A stretch of DNA of 64,000 nt from Bugulina stolonifera. Taxonomy: Eukaryota; Bryozoa; Gymnolaemata; Cheilostomatida; Bugulidae. The translations under genes and the position numbers were made by a program. The notes below the pieces were generated by a model that was not told where the DNA came from, made no database searches, and saw only the letters and a program-made list of their open reading frames with translations. The DNA is taken from positions 3,555,850 through 3,619,849 of the forward strand of contig OW285197.1 of NCBI GenBank assembly GCA_935421135.1, given 5' to 3'. Numbering within the stretch: the stretch's first letter is position 1; every line of letters begins with the position of its first letter. Positions 10,948-23,619 of this stretch are shown one piece after another.

Positions 10948-11345
10948 GAACACTAGCAACCACCATGAGGCAAGTAGAGGAGTTTGAAACAACAGAAATG
11001 AGGACGCACTGAAAGTAACACGATTAGAAAAAATCTGAAATGAAAGAATAAGAGGACTGGCTCACATTTAAAATATGTCATGAAAAGTGAATATGAGAGG
11101 CGATACTAGGTCGGATCATGTGTGAGGAAAGAGAAGCACTATTTATGAGAGAATATGCTTGAATTGGCATAGCCAGGAAGGACAAACAGGAGTAGACTGG
11201 GAAAAAGCATTTCAATATAATAAAAGAAGGCACAGAGGCAGAAGGAGAGGCCATAGAATGGCTGAAGACAGAAATGAATGAAGCAGTAGCTATTTTTATA
11301 AGAAATAGGAAAAGTTTTACAAAATTTAAGAAACGGAGGACAGAT
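10948..11345 (+). pseudogene. Second LINE remnant, 3' part
   Basis: The LINE C-terminus continues after element A: TLATTMRQVEEFETTEMRT (about 10950-11010), then a decayed KKRRG/GRRRGHRMAED-like basic tail to about 11345. The 8837-10942 insertion separates it from the YGLVYW block at 8815-8832. Stops occur in every frame. Confidence 0.7.
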
Positions 11346-11375
11346 TTGGGGCTAGAGTCACAGGGTTTCCATCAA

Positions 11376-11496
11376 ATAATAGGTGCATAATATACACCAA
11401 TATTATTATGATTAACTAGATACAATGTATATCTAGATTATAACCAGTTAATCATAATAATATCGGTATATATTATACACCTATGCACCTATTATA
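11376..11496. mobile_element. Small palindromic MITE-like element
   Basis: About 121 bp with inverted ends ATAATAGGTGCATA...TATGCACCTATTAT and a mirrored interior around GATTAACT/AGTTAATC. It is AT-rich with no coding. This is a typical fold-back MITE layout. The target duplication could not be fixed. Confidence 0.65.
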
Positions 11497-13504
11497 AACA
11501 TCACCTTTCACTTACTTGGTAAAAAATCTGCTTCCAAGAATATTCCGAATGTGGGCAACTTCATCATCATCAGCCTTCAGGAATGGAACTCCATTCGTTT
11601 GATCTTCATGCTATTTTAAAATAATAAAACTTTTGTAAGCAGTGGGAAAATATACATGTAGTAGTTCAATGCACTTAGAACAAGTTTATACCGAAATAAA
11701 AAAGAAGTTATAAACTCTTTAAAATACAAGTTTATGAAAGTAATAATATACAGCGTAAATGGGTGGCATCTCACAAACTACACTTAAGACTATAGAGAAA
11801 ACTAATGCAAATACAAATATCTTATCTCTATGTATAATAACATACATGCATCAGGTATTTGCCCTTGGAATTCTGTTTTATTGTGCCGGGTTCTGGAAAA
11901 GCTCAAACAATGCTTAGAGAGACAAACAAATGATAGTAATCCTATTGCAGACGTTTCGTAAAATTGAAGGGCAAAAATTGGAACAGTTTCCAATAAGGAT
12001 TATTTCACTTGAAAGTTGCACTGGCTCAAACTATATAAAATTTCGTCTTTTGATGTTTTTCATTCATGCAGAACAGATCAAGCTCAGAATTGAGCCTTAC
12101 TACAACAACATTATTTAGTAGATTCAAATCAGTTAAATCGGGATTTGAAGCACAAGTCACTAATTGGCATCGGTGGTTTGGTTATTGAGATCTACATGTA
12201 GAACTAATTATCTAAATCGACTGGCTGTCAAAAGTAGACAGTAATTAACTTTTCAATAGGGTCATTGCACCTTGTCTGCTTGCCAGTTGTCCCTCACACT
12301 CTCATGTAGCATTGTAATATTTTACTTATCCAGTACTTCTCGTGTAGTTCTTTAACTCGACCTCCAAGTACAAGACCACTGTTTCTTTAAAAGCCCAACT
12401 TGACTATCTCTGAAAATATAACAGTAAATCTGGATATCCAAACACCAATAAGGTACTTGCAAGCTACTTTGACACAAGCTATGTTGAATATAACTTTTGT
12501 CAAGGTACCAAATTTTCCTAATACATGTAGCATTCAGATGGAAACCAAAATGGAAACCATTTTCCCTGGAATCAGCATTTAACCATTCAAAATTTCAACA
12601 AAATTCTAACAAGATAAATTCTTATTGGTTGGCTCATGACAGTAGTGTTTGATTTTTTTCAATCATGACCAATATACACAACAAATTCATGATGGATCAT
12701 ATCTTACCATGATTGCCAGGAAAATTTACCACTTCAGCTCTTTAGTAGCCTTGTTCATAATATTTAGCCAAACAGAATGATCCAATTCCTCCTTCCAACA
12801 ATACAAGCTGCAACGACCATCAGTTCTAATTGAAAACATAATGAAAACAACTGTGTTTATGAAGAAAACTTACCACAAAAATCAACAGTAAATACATATA
12901 TAAGGTATAAGGTGTAAAACGGAATGTAAACTAAACAATCCAATAGATAGCAGGCCGGTCACTTTTTATAAAACAGTGTTTGGAATTTGATTTGCCTTTG
13001 GTCTGTTTTACCGCATTTTAAAGTTAATAGATAATTGAGCAGTGTGTTTGAATATAATAATTATTAATCAAGTTTATACATTTATCTACTAGATTAATCA
13101 AACCACTCTCTGATCAGTAATATATTTGTATAATCTACATGCACAAAGCATCTGGATGTATTATTTGTATCATAGTTTTATCTTAAATTTGCCAACACAC
13201 AGAATATGCATAAGCAAAACATCAATATACACTTGTAAATTTATGCGGTATTGGCAACTTACATCTATCTGCGTAGAGCATGCAGCATGTTAACGGATCC
13301 AGGCAGGCTCAATATCTTATTTCAGCTTCATTCAGGTTGGCCTGGAATTCTAAAGCAGATATTGTTTGCTACAGTGGACTATTACTTTCCTTAACATCTG
13401 ATTTTCCTTTAGCACGTTTATATATCGCATAATATACTAGGTTGTGGACAGTTAGGTATAATAAGACTTCAAGTGTTACAACAAATAACATCATCATTAT
13501 TGTT
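11497..13504. other. No gene seen
   Basis: AT-rich DNA with many stops in all frames. Short open frames near 11802-12118 and 12400-12582 have no recognisable domain. I saw no tandem array. Confidence 0.5.
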
Positions 13505-13576
13505 CTTCTCCTACAGCAGTATACAGCCTTTAAACATGAGTACACGTTTAAAGGCTGTATGCTGCTGTAGGAGAAG
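13505..13576. ncRNA. Near-perfect hairpin, candidate pre-miRNA or tiny fold-back element
   Basis: Two 31-nt arms (13505-13535 and 13546-13576) pair with a single non-Watson-Crick position, which would be a G-U wobble in one transcript sense, around a 10-nt loop ATGAGTACAC. Size and structure fit an animal or sponge pre-miRNA stem. A relic MITE would look the same. There is no expression evidence. Confidence 0.4.
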
Positions 13577-13790
13577 TTGATCTCAGTAATATATACATAT
13601 AATATCTACATGCAATTAAATATTTATACTCACATTCAGTGCAGCAGTGGGCTCCACAAGACCTACTAACTTCTACTTATAATTACTAGTTTCCTAGAGT
13701 AACATGACAAAATTATTTGGTGAGTGCTTGCTACGTTGTGCTAAGCATTGCGTCTGACTTGATTTTACTAGGTGATACCATTATATAATA
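13577..13790. other. No gene seen
   Basis: Short AT-rich spacer between the hairpin and the satellite fragment, with nothing recognisable. Confidence 0.5.
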
Positions 13791-14018
13791 TGAAAGGCCC
13801 CATAACCGTGAGTATTACGCATAATCAATATATAAAATTTATATACAGTGCACAGCTATGTGCATCATATGGAAAGCCCCATAACTGTGGATTGTTATAC
13901 ATAATTATTATATGAAACATATATACAGTGCATAGCCATGCGCATGATATGGAGAGCCCCATAACTGTGGATTGTTATACATAATTATTATATAAAACTT
14001 GTATACAGTGCATAGCCA
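13791..14018 (+). repeat. 80-bp satellite, split-off left fragment (about 3 units)
   Basis: About three units of the satellite also found at 18155-20290, each built around AGCCCCATAACTGTGGATTG and ending TATACAGTGCATAGCCA. It stops within a unit at AGCCA (14018). The remainder of that unit resumes at 18155 (CATGTG...), showing that the intervening 4.1 kb was inserted. Confidence 0.9.
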
Positions 14019-17000
14019 CACAGGTAGTTTAAGGTAACACATTTCAGCTTTCAGCCTTCAGTAGAGGCAAAATCCACTGTATTACCCCAAATGTCAGCAA
14101 CCACTTTTTATAATATTACTGAGGTGCAGAGTAATAGCACAATAACAAATTTTCTGCCAAAACCAGGCGCATTGTTTATTCATACACTTGGCACAGTTTA
14201 CATCCTTATCTCTTTGTGGTTACATTAATAAACAACACAGCCATTACACAAACATCAACCTCTGACCCAAGCTCTACATATCACTGACTGCATCCTACAG
14301 CAGACAAAGACAGCTAGATCCAGCAGTGCTAACACTGCATGGATGAAGTAATTGTGATAGTGGTCCTGATGTCAGTAAGGTAAGGAGAGTTACTTATTTT
14401 ATATAGTGGTTACAACAGTTTTGCTTAGACTGCTTACAAATTACAAGGATGAACTCTACAGTATTTCTTTATGGCATTAGTCATTTAATTCAGCTTTTGT
14501 CACGATTACTGCATATTCCAGCGTGTACAAAACAAATGTACAAGCATGTATCTGTCATGTAGCATAGGCGGCACATAACTGCATGGTCGTTTTCTACGTG
14601 TTTATGTACGATATTGTATATTATGCATCATGTTACTTACATTTATTTGTTCCATCACGATATATACATACCGTACTACATGTAGCCTATATTACATTGT
14701 AATATACATGTATATTACATTGTAATATACACGTATACAAGTACATATTACAATGTGATGCACATGTATAAGTACAGTATAGACAACATATTACTTCTGA
14801 AGGAAATGTATTGGTACACATAGTATTATTATCCTTACTTCACACATCTTGTTAAACACTTAGCCATGTCAACGTAGCAGGACATACAAGTACTTATACT
14901 TGAGTTGGTTGTAACTACTGATTAAATGCCACACAGAGAATCTTTCATGGTTAATTCTAGTTGTGTAATTGCATTTTGGTATATTTTTACCACCAAAAGT
15001 TAAACTATAATATGTATGATATGTGCTTTTCATCTTAATTACACCAAAAACTCACATGGAATCACATCGTTTGTTCAACAGCAGATCTACAGTGTGTAAT
15101 TGTCATGAGAGATTTGTTCATTATATATAACAAATATTCAGTTTAGGCTAAGCAACTTGTAAACTCATTCTTGCTCGAATTACTTCAAAAGCTTGCTTAC
15201 CTCAATAGAATTCGTCTTTTTAGTTTTTAAATATAGGCTACTATGCCGAGTCTAGTGGCAAATTTGTCTACAAGACCAAGTGTTGCATGTATTTGCTAAT
15301 GAGCCTCCCACTTATTAGTTTATTTTTTATATTCATCATACATGCATGCTTATTTGCTAGTGCAAAGTGTTTATCTTGTGCTACAGTATATTGTCATGTT
15401 TCTCTTTTTTACAGACTCATTCTAATTCTGAGTGGAAAAATTAAACTGAACACCATCAGCTACACAGTCCTAGATGGAGATCATAATTGGCCGCATTACT
15501 GACTGTTATAGCCATACCTAGCTGTACATTGTACATACATGCAACTGATCCATTTCTAAAATACCTATGTAGTGGATACTGATTGTACCTGGTCAAGAGA
15601 GAGAGACAGAGACTTGATATGGACGATGTCAACACGTCTTGCATGTACTACAAAATGTTATTGGATTAATGATTACTAGTGTGGAATGTACAGGCACAGT
15701 ATATGCATGCAAAATTCATCTGTACATAGTTACATTGTACTTGTATATTCAATTTTACTATAATATGCACAATAGCAGAATCTGGTTGAAATTGCATCTA
15801 AATTATATTCAATGTTTTTTTTCCTCTGATATTTATTCTAGGAGCAGCATTATCCACAAAATATAAGAAATAAAATTATATCTAATCTTTCTATATATAT
15901 TACTTTACTATTACCAACATATTTAAGATGATTCTGAATATTATTAAATACCAAGTTATAAACTACATGAAAACTTGTAAATAATTAACATCAAACTCCA
16001 TGTAGGCATACTATATGGTACATCTATAATATTGGTATTGTACATAATGCTGGCATAACTGCTCATTACATGTCCAAGTACGTTCACAGATGTGTTATAG
16101 TGATGTGTAGCGCAGCGCAGTGCAGTGCGGTGCGGTGCAGTGTAGTGTAGGTGTAGGTGTAAGTGTAGTGTAGAGTAGTGTAGAGTAGTGTAGTGTAGTG
16201 TAGAGTAGTGTAGTGTAGGTGTAGTGTAGAGTAGTGTAGTGTAGAGTAGTGTAGTGTAGGTGTAGTGTAGAGTAGTGTAGTTTAGGTGTAGTGTAGAGTA
16301 GTATAGTGTAGTGTAGTGTAGAGTAGTGTAGTGTAGGTGTAGTGTAGAGTAGTGTAGTGTAGGTGTAGTGTAGAGTAGTGTAGGTGTAGTGTAGAGTAGT
16401 GTAGAGTAGTGTAGTGTAGTACAAGTGGGCTTGCATTATACAGCCCGCAGGCAGTGAGTTAGTTTTTTAGAAACTGGAATAGTATCACTGCTCACCACAG
16501 TCATCAAATTATGCATTCCTTTATGCGCCCTTTGACCCCTATGTATACTAGACTGTATAGGAGTATAGGAGTACTAGACTGTATAGAAGTATAGGATGGT
16601 CATTGTAGCAGCTGCTATTGCCTGTCATCCTAACTAGTAGACTGCTTAGCAATAGAATAATAACGAGATAGCCTTAGTTCATTCTATGTTACAATTCTAG
16701 CAGGTAAAGCAGTTTCATTGTTTGCAACTGTTTACCCCAAATTGCAACCACTGCAAAACATGAACTTCAAGCTACTGCTAGATTTACACATAAAGATAAC
16801 ATAACAGTGAGGCACATTGTTTTGAAGGAAAATTGTAATATCTAGTCAACAGATTGTAGTATATATTATAGTTAATGGACATTTAAGAAAGATTCTTGTG
16901 AAAATTGGGTGAAGCTTGTTGATGACATACAATCAATGTGCACTCTATGTTCCATTGCTACAATAGTAGATTTTCAGCACTGAATATTTCACTACTACAG

Positions 17001-18154
17001 AATACCCCTAAATTGGTGCCATGTACTTCTAGGTGAATAATGTACATGTATATCGTACTGTACATGTAGGTGGATCTGTCACACTAGGCGACAGCTCATT
17101 CAAATGATCCTGAGATTATACACAGCACTCAAGTACAAATTGTGGTGGTTCGGATAATCTTGCTCATAGAATCTATACAAAATAGTTTGTCATAAATATT
17201 CATAAATACTTTTGCATGTGTTACTTGTTTGCATAATAGGCTGAGAGGCAGGGTGAATGCTTTATCCTTTTTGCTGTATTATGTAGTGGTTTTGTGCATT
17301 ATTAGACCTTAAGAACTGAAACTATACCCACAACCAACATCTATGCACTTGTACATATACATTTACATGTATCTGTCCACTATCAATGGACCTGATGAAA
17401 TGTAGCATTTCTGCATTCAGTGATCATTTACATTAGGCATGTAATAACAAATAAAGTGCATGGGCAATGTGCCATGGTGAAAAGCAAAAATATACATTGA
17501 AATCAACAATATTGGAGTCGGAATTCAACATGCACAAGGTTTAGATTGCAGTACATTGTACATGTAACTGCTGTATTAGTGTAGCCAGCAAGTAGATACT
17601 ACACCCAGTGCTATGGCCACTGCTACTGTATCACAAGCAGCTACTATCTGATTGGCTGGCATCCTGTCAAGATGTTGTTTGGCTCGAAATTCAACTGTAC
17701 TGCATAAACAATCATACTGGCTGACAAGTAACCACATACTGGTTAATTAATTATCCATTCTTATTGTGTAATACAGAGATTCCAAATAAACAGCACTTTC
17801 TCTTGCCTTTAACAGAAAGTCTAGAAATTAATTCAATTTTTTAAAAGAATGAACCTGTAGATTTAAATCTGGGCTACAAGTTGATATATAGATGTCTCAG
17901 ATATGCAAATTATTGAATCCCCTATATACGCGGGGGCGCATATATGTAAATACCAATTTTTGCTATTTTTAGAAAATGTATAAACTTTAGAAAAAAATTA
18001 AAAGAATGAAGGTGTAGATCTTTGTGATACAATTCTAAAGATACCTCATTTGTCCTGATAGGAGTAAAACTGGTCCTTAAATGGACTCGGGGAGTTTATA
18101 TATAACATAAAGGAAGGCTCTCAGGCTGAAATGTGTGACCTTAAAGTACCTGTG
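14019..18154. mobile_element. 4.1-kb TIR element inserted in the 80-bp satellite
   Basis: The ends are inverted: 14019-14062 begins CACAGGTA.TTTAAGGT and 18110-18154 is its reverse complement with a few mismatches. Joining the flanks at 14018 and 18157 rebuilds a normal satellite unit, and CA is duplicated (14017-14018 and 18155-18156). A CAC start with a 2-bp duplication fits the CACTA/EnSpm-Mirage type, but this is an inference. I found no transposase frame, so it is probably non-autonomous or decayed. The interior is AT-rich and includes a pentamer array. Confidence 0.8.
16103..16420 (+). repeat. Degenerate pentamer microsatellite (GTGTA/GAGTA)n
   Basis: About 320 bp of alternating GTGTA, GAGTA and GGTGTA words, starting with GCGCA/GTGCA/GTGCG variants. 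It lies inside the 14019-18154 element. Long open frames on the minus strand here are products of the repeat, not genes. Confidence 0.9.
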
Positions 18155-20290
18155 CATGTGTTTGATATGGAAAGCCCCATAACTGTGGATTGTTATACAT
18201 AATTATTATATGAAACTTATATACAGTGCATAGCCATGCTCATGATATGGAGAGCCCCATAACTGTGGATTGTTATACATAATTATTATATAAAACTTAT
18301 ATACAGTGCATAGCCATGTGCTTGATGTGGAAAGCCCCACAACTGTGGATTGTTATACATAATTATTATATAAAACTTGTATACAGTGCATAGCCATGTG
18401 TTTGATATGGAAAGCCCCATAATTGTGGATTGTTATACATAATAATTGTATTAAACTTATATACAGTGCATAGCCATTTGCTTGATGTGGAAAGCCCCAC
18501 AACTGTGGATTGTTATACATAATTATTATATAAAATTTATATACAGTGCATAGCCATATGCTTGATATGGAAAGCCCCATAACTGTGGATTGTTATACAT
18601 AATTATTATATAAACTTATATACAGTGCATAGCCATGCTCATGATATGGAGAGCCCCATAACTGTGGATTGTTATACATAATTATTATATAAAACTTATA
18701 TACAGTGCATAGCCATGTGCTTGATGTGGAAAGCCCCACAACTGTGGATTGTTATACATAATTATTGTATAAAATTTATATACAATGCATAGCCATATGC
18801 TTGATATGGAAAGCCCCATAACTGTGGATTGTTATACATAATAATTGTATTAAACTTGTATACAGTGCATAGCCATGTGCTTGATATGGAAAGCCCCATA
18901 ATTGTGGATTGTTATACATAATTATTATATTAAATTTATATACAGTGCATCGCCATGTGCTTGGTATGGGAAGCCCCATAATATTGTGGATTGCTATATA
19001 TAATTATTATATTGAACTTATATACAATGCATAGCCATGTGCTTGATATGGAAAGCCCCATAATATTGTGAATTGTCATACATAATAATTATATTTAACT
19101 TATATACAGTGCATAGCCATGTACATGATAAGGAAAGCCCCATAATTGTGAATTGTTATAGATAATTATTATATTAAACTTATACAGTGCATAGCCATGT
19201 GCATGATATGGAAAGCCCCATAATTGTGCATTGTTATAGATAATTATTATATAAAATGTATATACAGTGCATCGCCATATGCTTGATATAGAAAGCCCCA
19301 TAATATTGTGGATTGTTATATATAATAATTATATTTAACTTATATACAGTGCATAGCCATGTACATGATGCGGAAAGCCCCATAATTGTGAATTGTTATA
19401 GATAATTATTATATTGAACTTATATACAATGCATAGCCATGTGCTTGATATGGAAAGCCCCATAATATTGTGAATTGTTATACATAATAATTATATTTAA
19501 CTTATATACAGTGCATAGCCATGTACATGATATGGAAAGCCCCATAATTGTGCATTGTTATAGATAATTATTATATAAAATTTATATACAGTGCATCGCC
19601 ATATGCTTGATATAGAAAGCCCCATAATATTGTGGATTGTTATATATAATTATTATATTGAACTTATATACAATGCATAGCCATATGCTTGATATGGAAA
19701 GCCCCATAATATTGTGAATTGTTATACATAATAATTATATTTAACTTATATACAGTGCATCGCCATATGCTTGATATAGAAAGCCCCATAATATTGTGAA
19801 TTGTTATACATAATAATTATATTTAACTTATATACAGTGCATAGCCATGTACATGATAAGGAAAGCCCCATAATTGTGAATTGTTATAAATAATTATTAT
19901 ATTAAACTTATATACAGTGCATAGCCATGTGCATGATATGGAAAGCCCCATAATATTGTGAATTGTTATACATAATTATTATATTGAACTTATATACAAT
20001 GCATAGCCATGTGCATGATATGGAAAGCCCCATAACGGTGGATTGTTATACATAATTATTATATTTAACTTATATACAGTGCATAGCCATGCACATGATA
20101 TGGAAAGCCCCATAATATTGTGAATTGTTATACATAATTATTATATTGAACTTATATGCAATGCATAGCCATGTGCATGATATGGAAAGCCCCATAAATG
20201 TGAATTGTTATACATAATAATTATATTGAACTTATACACAGTGCATAGCCATGTGCATGATTTGGAATTCCCCATGACGGTGATTGATAT
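18155..20290 (+). repeat. 80-bp satellite array (about 26-27 units)
   Basis: Head-to-tail units of about 80 bp: starts were counted at 18164, 18244, 18324, 18404 and so on. Each contains GATATGGAAAGCCCCATAA, an AT-rich TTATACATAATTATTATAT core and ATACAGTGCATAGCCAT. Variants (GAGAGCCCC, CCCACAACTG, AATATTGTG) alternate, suggesting higher-order structure. The array decays near 20260-20330. Short minus-strand open frames here are repeat artefacts. Confidence 0.95.
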
Positions 20291-23200
20291 AATGATCGGA
20301 CCTAAATACTGGGTGATAGCATGTAATAAGTGTAAATGAAGCATAATGTCATCTTATTGTATGGAAAATCCCATCTGGTCAAATTATTATTGGATACCAG
20401 CAAATTTCACTTAAATACAGTGTGTTGCCATCAGTGGTATTGTGGAGCCCAAGGATCCAATGGTTAGAGTGAGCAATAGAAGTCCTATTTGACCCCAACA
20501 CCAGTTGGATAGAGAGGTTTTACCAGCCGGTGACATTTTTTCATCATTTAGCCATCGCTTACTGTCAATAATACTACACACCAATAGGTAACACTCAACG
20601 ATGATTATCTGCCTGTTCAATTTCATCGATCACAACTATCTACAAGTCATGAGATAAAAACAAAAAAATTCTAGCTATGCATTGCATTAAGTTGAATTTA
20701 AATATAGTGTGTCACCAAGCGTATAACATGAACGACCCTAAAATTGTGGATGTCCTACATTCATGTAGATCACAATTTTATAATAAACATAAACTCAATA
20801 TAACAAAATTATACAGTAAAAAGTATGCAAGACTACATAACGGTGTTTATTAGGCATATTTTGGATATTGCGCTCGCAAGCTAAAGGATCAGCAATATGC
20901 AGCAATAACAATTTGTTTCATCTAATAATGCACAGCGGCCTATCCGAGAACTTGAGACCCCTGCAGTAAACTATGTAATCAATAATTATATTGAACTTGA
21001 TTTTTTTCGAACTTGGTTTAAAAAGTGTTTTCCATTACGTATTGCATGGACACTGATGGTTGCTCATCATTTGGTTACAGGATATACTGAAATGTGTTAC
21101 TGCATCATATTCAATTAGATGGATATAAACAATTTCAAAATATCCCAATGTCATTACAGTTACTTACTAAGCAAATCACTATACACTGCATAATGTTTTA
21201 ACTTGTTTTTCTAATGTGTCACGAAAGATAATCCTGCCAAGTGCTGCTCAAGTTTGTAAAACCTACATTGTAAGCTTTCGACAAATTTGGTTGCATGTTG
21301 TTGGCTAAGACGCAACAAAATTTAATATTAAATTTGCATTATCAATCACCAGGGTATGTGGGATACTATAATTTGCACTTTCCCTTTAACTAACACGCTA
21401 TCCACTCTCTCCATTTCAACCAAAATTATATATTACACCAAATTAGAGAGTGAAAGGTAGTAAGACGCTAATATGCTAGCATCTTCCGCTTCTAATGCAT
21501 GTGTTTCTTTAAACGGCCCAAACAAAACGTTGTACGGCAATTTGAGGCAATTTTTTATTGATACAAACATGTGATCGAACAATTTTTCAATGGGTAGAAA
21601 CAATTTTTTACTTCTCGGCTTGTTTGTTTTCTATCAACATTGAATGAATATTACTATGTGAACAAGTTAGGGATTGCACCAAAATGATGTCGTTTGCAGC
21701 ATAATCTCACTATCAACTCATTTGAAAGTTCTTGTTGATCTTCATTTGAATAGTATGGTATATATTTCTACCTGTTTAATCGAAATAACAAAAGAAAAAA
21801 TATACTGAAGCTAAACATACACCTGTACTATACATGTTTAGGTAAACACCTACAATGTATGTACATGTACATGTACATTTGCACGACTGTCACTGTGTGT
21901 ATGGATTTTTTACTACAAAGAAACTGACATAAACATACATAATAATATACTGTAGATGTAAATTTACAACTATTTGAATTATATCACTGATAATAGTAGG
22001 CTACGAAATACAAATTTTTCATGAAGCAGATCTACATGTACTTTTAGTTGATAATTTCATTGCTATATAACAAAATAACTGACATTAAACCAATATTGTG
22101 AATTGAGGTACAATGTACAATGTATACTTGTTTGAAATTAATCTATAATTGTGTATACACTTGTTCAGAAGGTTGCTTTGAAGCAATCAGGTTGCATAAG
22201 AAAATGTTTTCTATAAAAGAACAGTTTCTTATGCAGCCTGCGCACACATGTGCATCAATCTGTCGTTTATGCATTTTGTGCGCATGTCGTTTTACAACAA
22301 AATTATAGCATCTAAACTGATTGAACATTGAGCCAACTTTTCTAACATTTACTGACAAGTCTAATAATACAGCATTGTGCATAGTACTTTTATCCCCTGC
22401 ATCAAATGTCGTATATTGTGCTGAAAGTTTTCCGTTAAGGTTTGGTTAATATTAGATGAATCATATGAAGTCAGCGTAACAGACAACTCTCATAACACAT
22501 AATACATTTGTATATAATCTACAATATTATTGTACACAGAACTACATGTAAATTAATATCGTGATGATTCACTTAGGCATGTAGTTCTAGCCATCCTTTG
22601 AAACCTATCACTGTAAAACTTAATTGAAGTACGGGTATATTTAGCTTACCGGGCAAATTCATGTCGTACATGTAGGCCTAGACTGTACATTTGTAGTACG
22701 ATGTAATATTAGCATGTAGAGGAACGTGATTCACATTTCCACGAATAGCTGTAATTCATACAATAACAATTAGATTTAGAAAAAAACTTTCATGACTGTA
22801 GCAACATGCCAGTCCTGAGAGTAAAAACCTACTTTAAACACGCCACCAGTACATGCATATTTTAAATTGCTCTCCAACGGCCTTTCTTCACAGAATCACC
22901 AAATTTTATTTTTTTTGTATGCAATTTGATATTCCAAGTAATATGTTATGCAAGTATTTTTTAAGTTTGAAGCGTCTCCGTTATACATGTGCTTGCACCA
23001 TTTTCTGTCGCGCTTGCAAGAGGCAAACACTGCTATAAAAGGAGCTTTTAACTATACCCACAAACTCTGGAAACCACAGAGGATGCAGTGAGAACGTTTT
23101 GAATTTCTTTCAAAAAGAATAGACCTACGAGTACTTGACTTGTGTTTTCAACATTCATTTGACCATCATCTGTTAGTGTAGCGCCTATGTTCTGAGATAT

Positions 23201-23299
23201 TATCACCTGCTCACTTCATGATAATTATACTTCCCCTGCAGTTGTCTCCTCTGGATTCAATGCTCATACATGTGATGCATTGAGGGCCTGTGATATATA
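20291..23299. other. No gene seen
   Basis: AT-rich DNA with TACATGTA clusters (21850-21880, 22670-22690). Open frames at 22120-22382 and 22853-23038 are short and featureless. I found no convincing exon or element border. Confidence 0.5.
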
Positions 23300-23480
23300 C
23301 GGTAGTATAGTGAACTTAGGAATTTATAATGCCCCATAATATAGAAATTGTATGAAAAATGTGTATATGCATGTGTTCAATATAATAGTGTGTACATGGC
23401 ATATATATATAGAAGCCCCACAAATTTGTGAAGCTCAACTTTATATATTATATATGAGAATGCCCCACACAGTTTATTAT
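23300..23480 (+). repeat. Copy of the palindrome-centre module
   Basis: ATATACG...GAACTTAGGAATTTATAATGCCCCATAAT (23296-23340) resembles the module next to the palindrome axis (4548-4592). Two further GCCCC(A)CA words follow at about 23415 and 23463. It is probably one end of a dispersed element. Confidence 0.5.
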
Positions 23481-23509
23481 TTATACACATCAAATTATTG
23501 GGTTTTCAA

Positions 23510-23560
23510 TTTGGAGTTGTCCTCTCAAATTGGAGTTGTCCTCCCAAAAAAAATTCCTGA
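23510..23560 (+). repeat. Doubled GGAGTTGTCCTC motif
   Basis: TTGGAGTTGTCCTC occurs twice within about 20 bp. It belongs to a motif scattered across the right two thirds of the window on both strands (see findings). Confidence 0.6.
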
Positions 23561-23619
23561 GTTAGGGGACATGGGCTCAATAGGTCTGAAGGGGTTCACG
23601 TCTTTTTTATGACAATGGT

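Noticed and set aside
16095..16436. 113-codon Tyr/Thr/Leu/His-rich open frame on the minus strand
   Set aside because: It is a product of the pentamer microsatellite.
14019..18154. Helitron interpretation of the satellite-associated element
   Set aside because: The ends are long inverted repeats with a 2-bp duplication. I saw no CTRR end with a terminal hairpin and no insertion between A and T.
13791..20290. CRISPR-like array of regularly spaced repeats
   Set aside because: The whole 80-bp unit is conserved, with no unique spacers. The genome is eukaryotic and no cas genes are present.
18353..20344. Several 67-75-codon minus-strand frames sharing NPQLWGFP-like words
   Set aside because: They are translations of the 80-bp satellite. 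The shared words come from the tandem unit, the frame shifts between units, and there is no start or splice consistency.
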